Source: Symsagittifera roscoffensis (lineage: Eukaryota; Xenacoelomorpha; Acoela; Convolutidae). From it: a DNA stretch of 64,000 nt. Every line of letters starts with the position of its first letter. Position 1 is the first letter of the stretch. The position numbers and the translations under genes are program-made. The stretch covers positions 84,313,847 through 84,377,846 of the forward strand of contig NC_087064.1 in NCBI RefSeq assembly GCF_963678635.1, written 5' to 3'. Shown here in pieces: positions 63,228 through 64,000 of the stretch. Below the pieces are notes generated by a model. It made no database searches. It was not told the DNA's origin and saw only the letters and a list, made by a program, of their open reading frames with translations.

Positions 63228-64000
63228 CGATGTGTTGCAAGACACAGAAACTGAAAGTGCAGAGTCAGTGTCACAGGAGGAAGAGATGGAACATTGACAA
63301 ACGGTCGAAAGAACAAGAGGCAAAAAGAAAGAAAAATAGAAGAACTTAGAAGTTTTAGAACTTCTAAACGACGAAAAAAGAAGAAAACGGAGGAGTGACG
63401 AAGAAGAAGAAATAAAAACTCAAAATTGTTTTATTTGAGAAACCAAGCATGAATTGAAAAACTCAAGTGAAAAACCAAGCAACCAAGTTGTAATTGAAAA
63501 CTGAAACATTTAGTTGAGCTTTCAACATTAAAAAACTTGTTGCATTTATAAATTTGCATTTTGATTTTAGTTGGTGGCTTTAGAGACACTTACTTACAAT
63601 TTATTTAGAAAGGCTTGAGTAGAGAGTATATTTAAATATTCTTGCCTGCATGACTGTTTTTAATCAACTAGGAGAACTGATCACTTTGTGGTGATATGAA
63701 AGGCTTGGGTAATCTCTCGAAGAGGGAGATTGTCTCATTGTTCTTTCTAACCACAGAGTTTCTTAGTTTTAATATTCAGGACAATAACAAGCAAGATTTC
63801 CGAAGGGACAAAAGCATAGTAGGATAAATTTAGCTTGTTGGTTGGCAGGACTGTCCTGCAAACCAACATCTTTTAAAAATCTAGGAGAAAAGTTTTAATC
63901 AGGGAATTGACATTGAAAGTCAGAAAAGATGTTTTTATCTTAGGTCATATCCTCAATGTGCAGATTAGTGAAAGAATTTGAAGGCTATAGTGATGTAGTA
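63228..64000 (+). other. Unassigned AT-rich right end
   Basis: 63,300-63,420 is strongly purine-rich (repeated GAAGAA and GAAAA runs), as a polypurine tract near an element's 3' end could be. The remaining about 580 bases are AT-rich, contain two copies of GAAAGGCTTG(A/G)GT near 63,610 and 63,699, and resemble neither the control regions nor any gene I know. Confidence 0.4.

Larger units (their letters stand above)
43999..63300 (+). mobile_element. Element C: giant gypsy-type element with full set of downstream ORFs
   Basis: On the plus strand it reads control region (43,999-46,960), leader, gag, protease, RT, RNase H, linker, integrase, macro-like segment, an SGNH-ORF/ORF2 fusion, the rest of ORF2, and ORFs 3-5. 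At about 19 kb it is the longest stretch of one element here. It is damaged throughout by frameshifts, deletions and point mutations. The 3' limit near 63,300 is set only by the end of coding-like sequence; no 3' LTR is recognised. Confidence 0.85.

Noticed and set aside
63300-64000. 3' LTR of element C
   Set aside because: The sequence has none of the CCGGAGGGG words, T-rich tract or TGTGAAGG end seen in the 5' control regions; only a purine-rich tract is suggestive.
1-64000. Host protein-coding genes, tRNA or rRNA genes
   Set aside because: I found no sequence resembling them; every supported coding stretch fits one of the four retroelements.

Overview
The window looks like repeat-dense eukaryotic DNA, most likely from an invertebrate animal. 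I cannot name the species. I recognise no host gene, tRNA, rRNA or bacterial operon. Almost everything is Ty3/gypsy-type LTR retrotransposon: gag with CCHC knuckles, a DTGA protease, a YVDD reverse transcriptase, RNase H, and an HHCC/DDE integrase with a GPY/F-like module. The elements are very large. After integrase they carry a macro-domain-like segment, an ORF with an SGNH/GDSL hydrolase domain, a second ORF of at least 825 codons, and in the one copy that reaches that far, three more unknown ORFs.

Layout. Element A (minus strand, about 1-17,186) is the best preserved. Read on the minus strand it runs control region, gag, protease, RT, RNase H, linker, integrase, macro-like domain, SGNH ORF, then ORF2, which leaves the left edge. 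Head to head with A lies a shrunken relative, D (plus strand, about 17,630-19,689), consisting of a leader and an internally deleted gag. The A-gag / control / D-gag block (12,044-19,689) is tandemly duplicated as 19,690-27,420. D gag then ends tail-to-tail against element B at about 27,919. Element B (minus, about 27,920-43,060) is a heavily mutated copy lacking the SGNH domain and everything after it. Element C (plus, about 44,000-63,300) is head to head with B, so B and C form a giant imperfect inverted repeat with arms of roughly 13-15 kb centred near 43.5 kb. The centre holds scrambled control-region fragments and a MITE-like insertion. C alone shows the 3' ORFs. The last 0.7 kb is AT-rich and unassigned.

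State and function. No copy in the window could make all its proteins. A has in-frame stops and frameshifts in gag, protease and RT but keeps the integrase catalytic triad and the full SGNH catalytic set. B has a stop inside the protease DTGA motif and a lost zinc-finger His. C has a catalytic integrase Asp changed to Tyr and an in-frame deletion fusing the start of the SGNH ORF to the middle of ORF2. Many frameshifts sit at A-runs, so some may be sequencing errors. The control regions of both subfamilies are full of CCGGA(A/G)GGG-type motifs, expanded in B and C into 26-bp tandem arrays.

The point of greatest interest is the accessory module set of this element family: macro-like domain, SGNH hydrolase, a giant ORF2 with possible degenerate SGNH motifs, and a chain of closely spaced or overlapping ORFs downstream of integrase.
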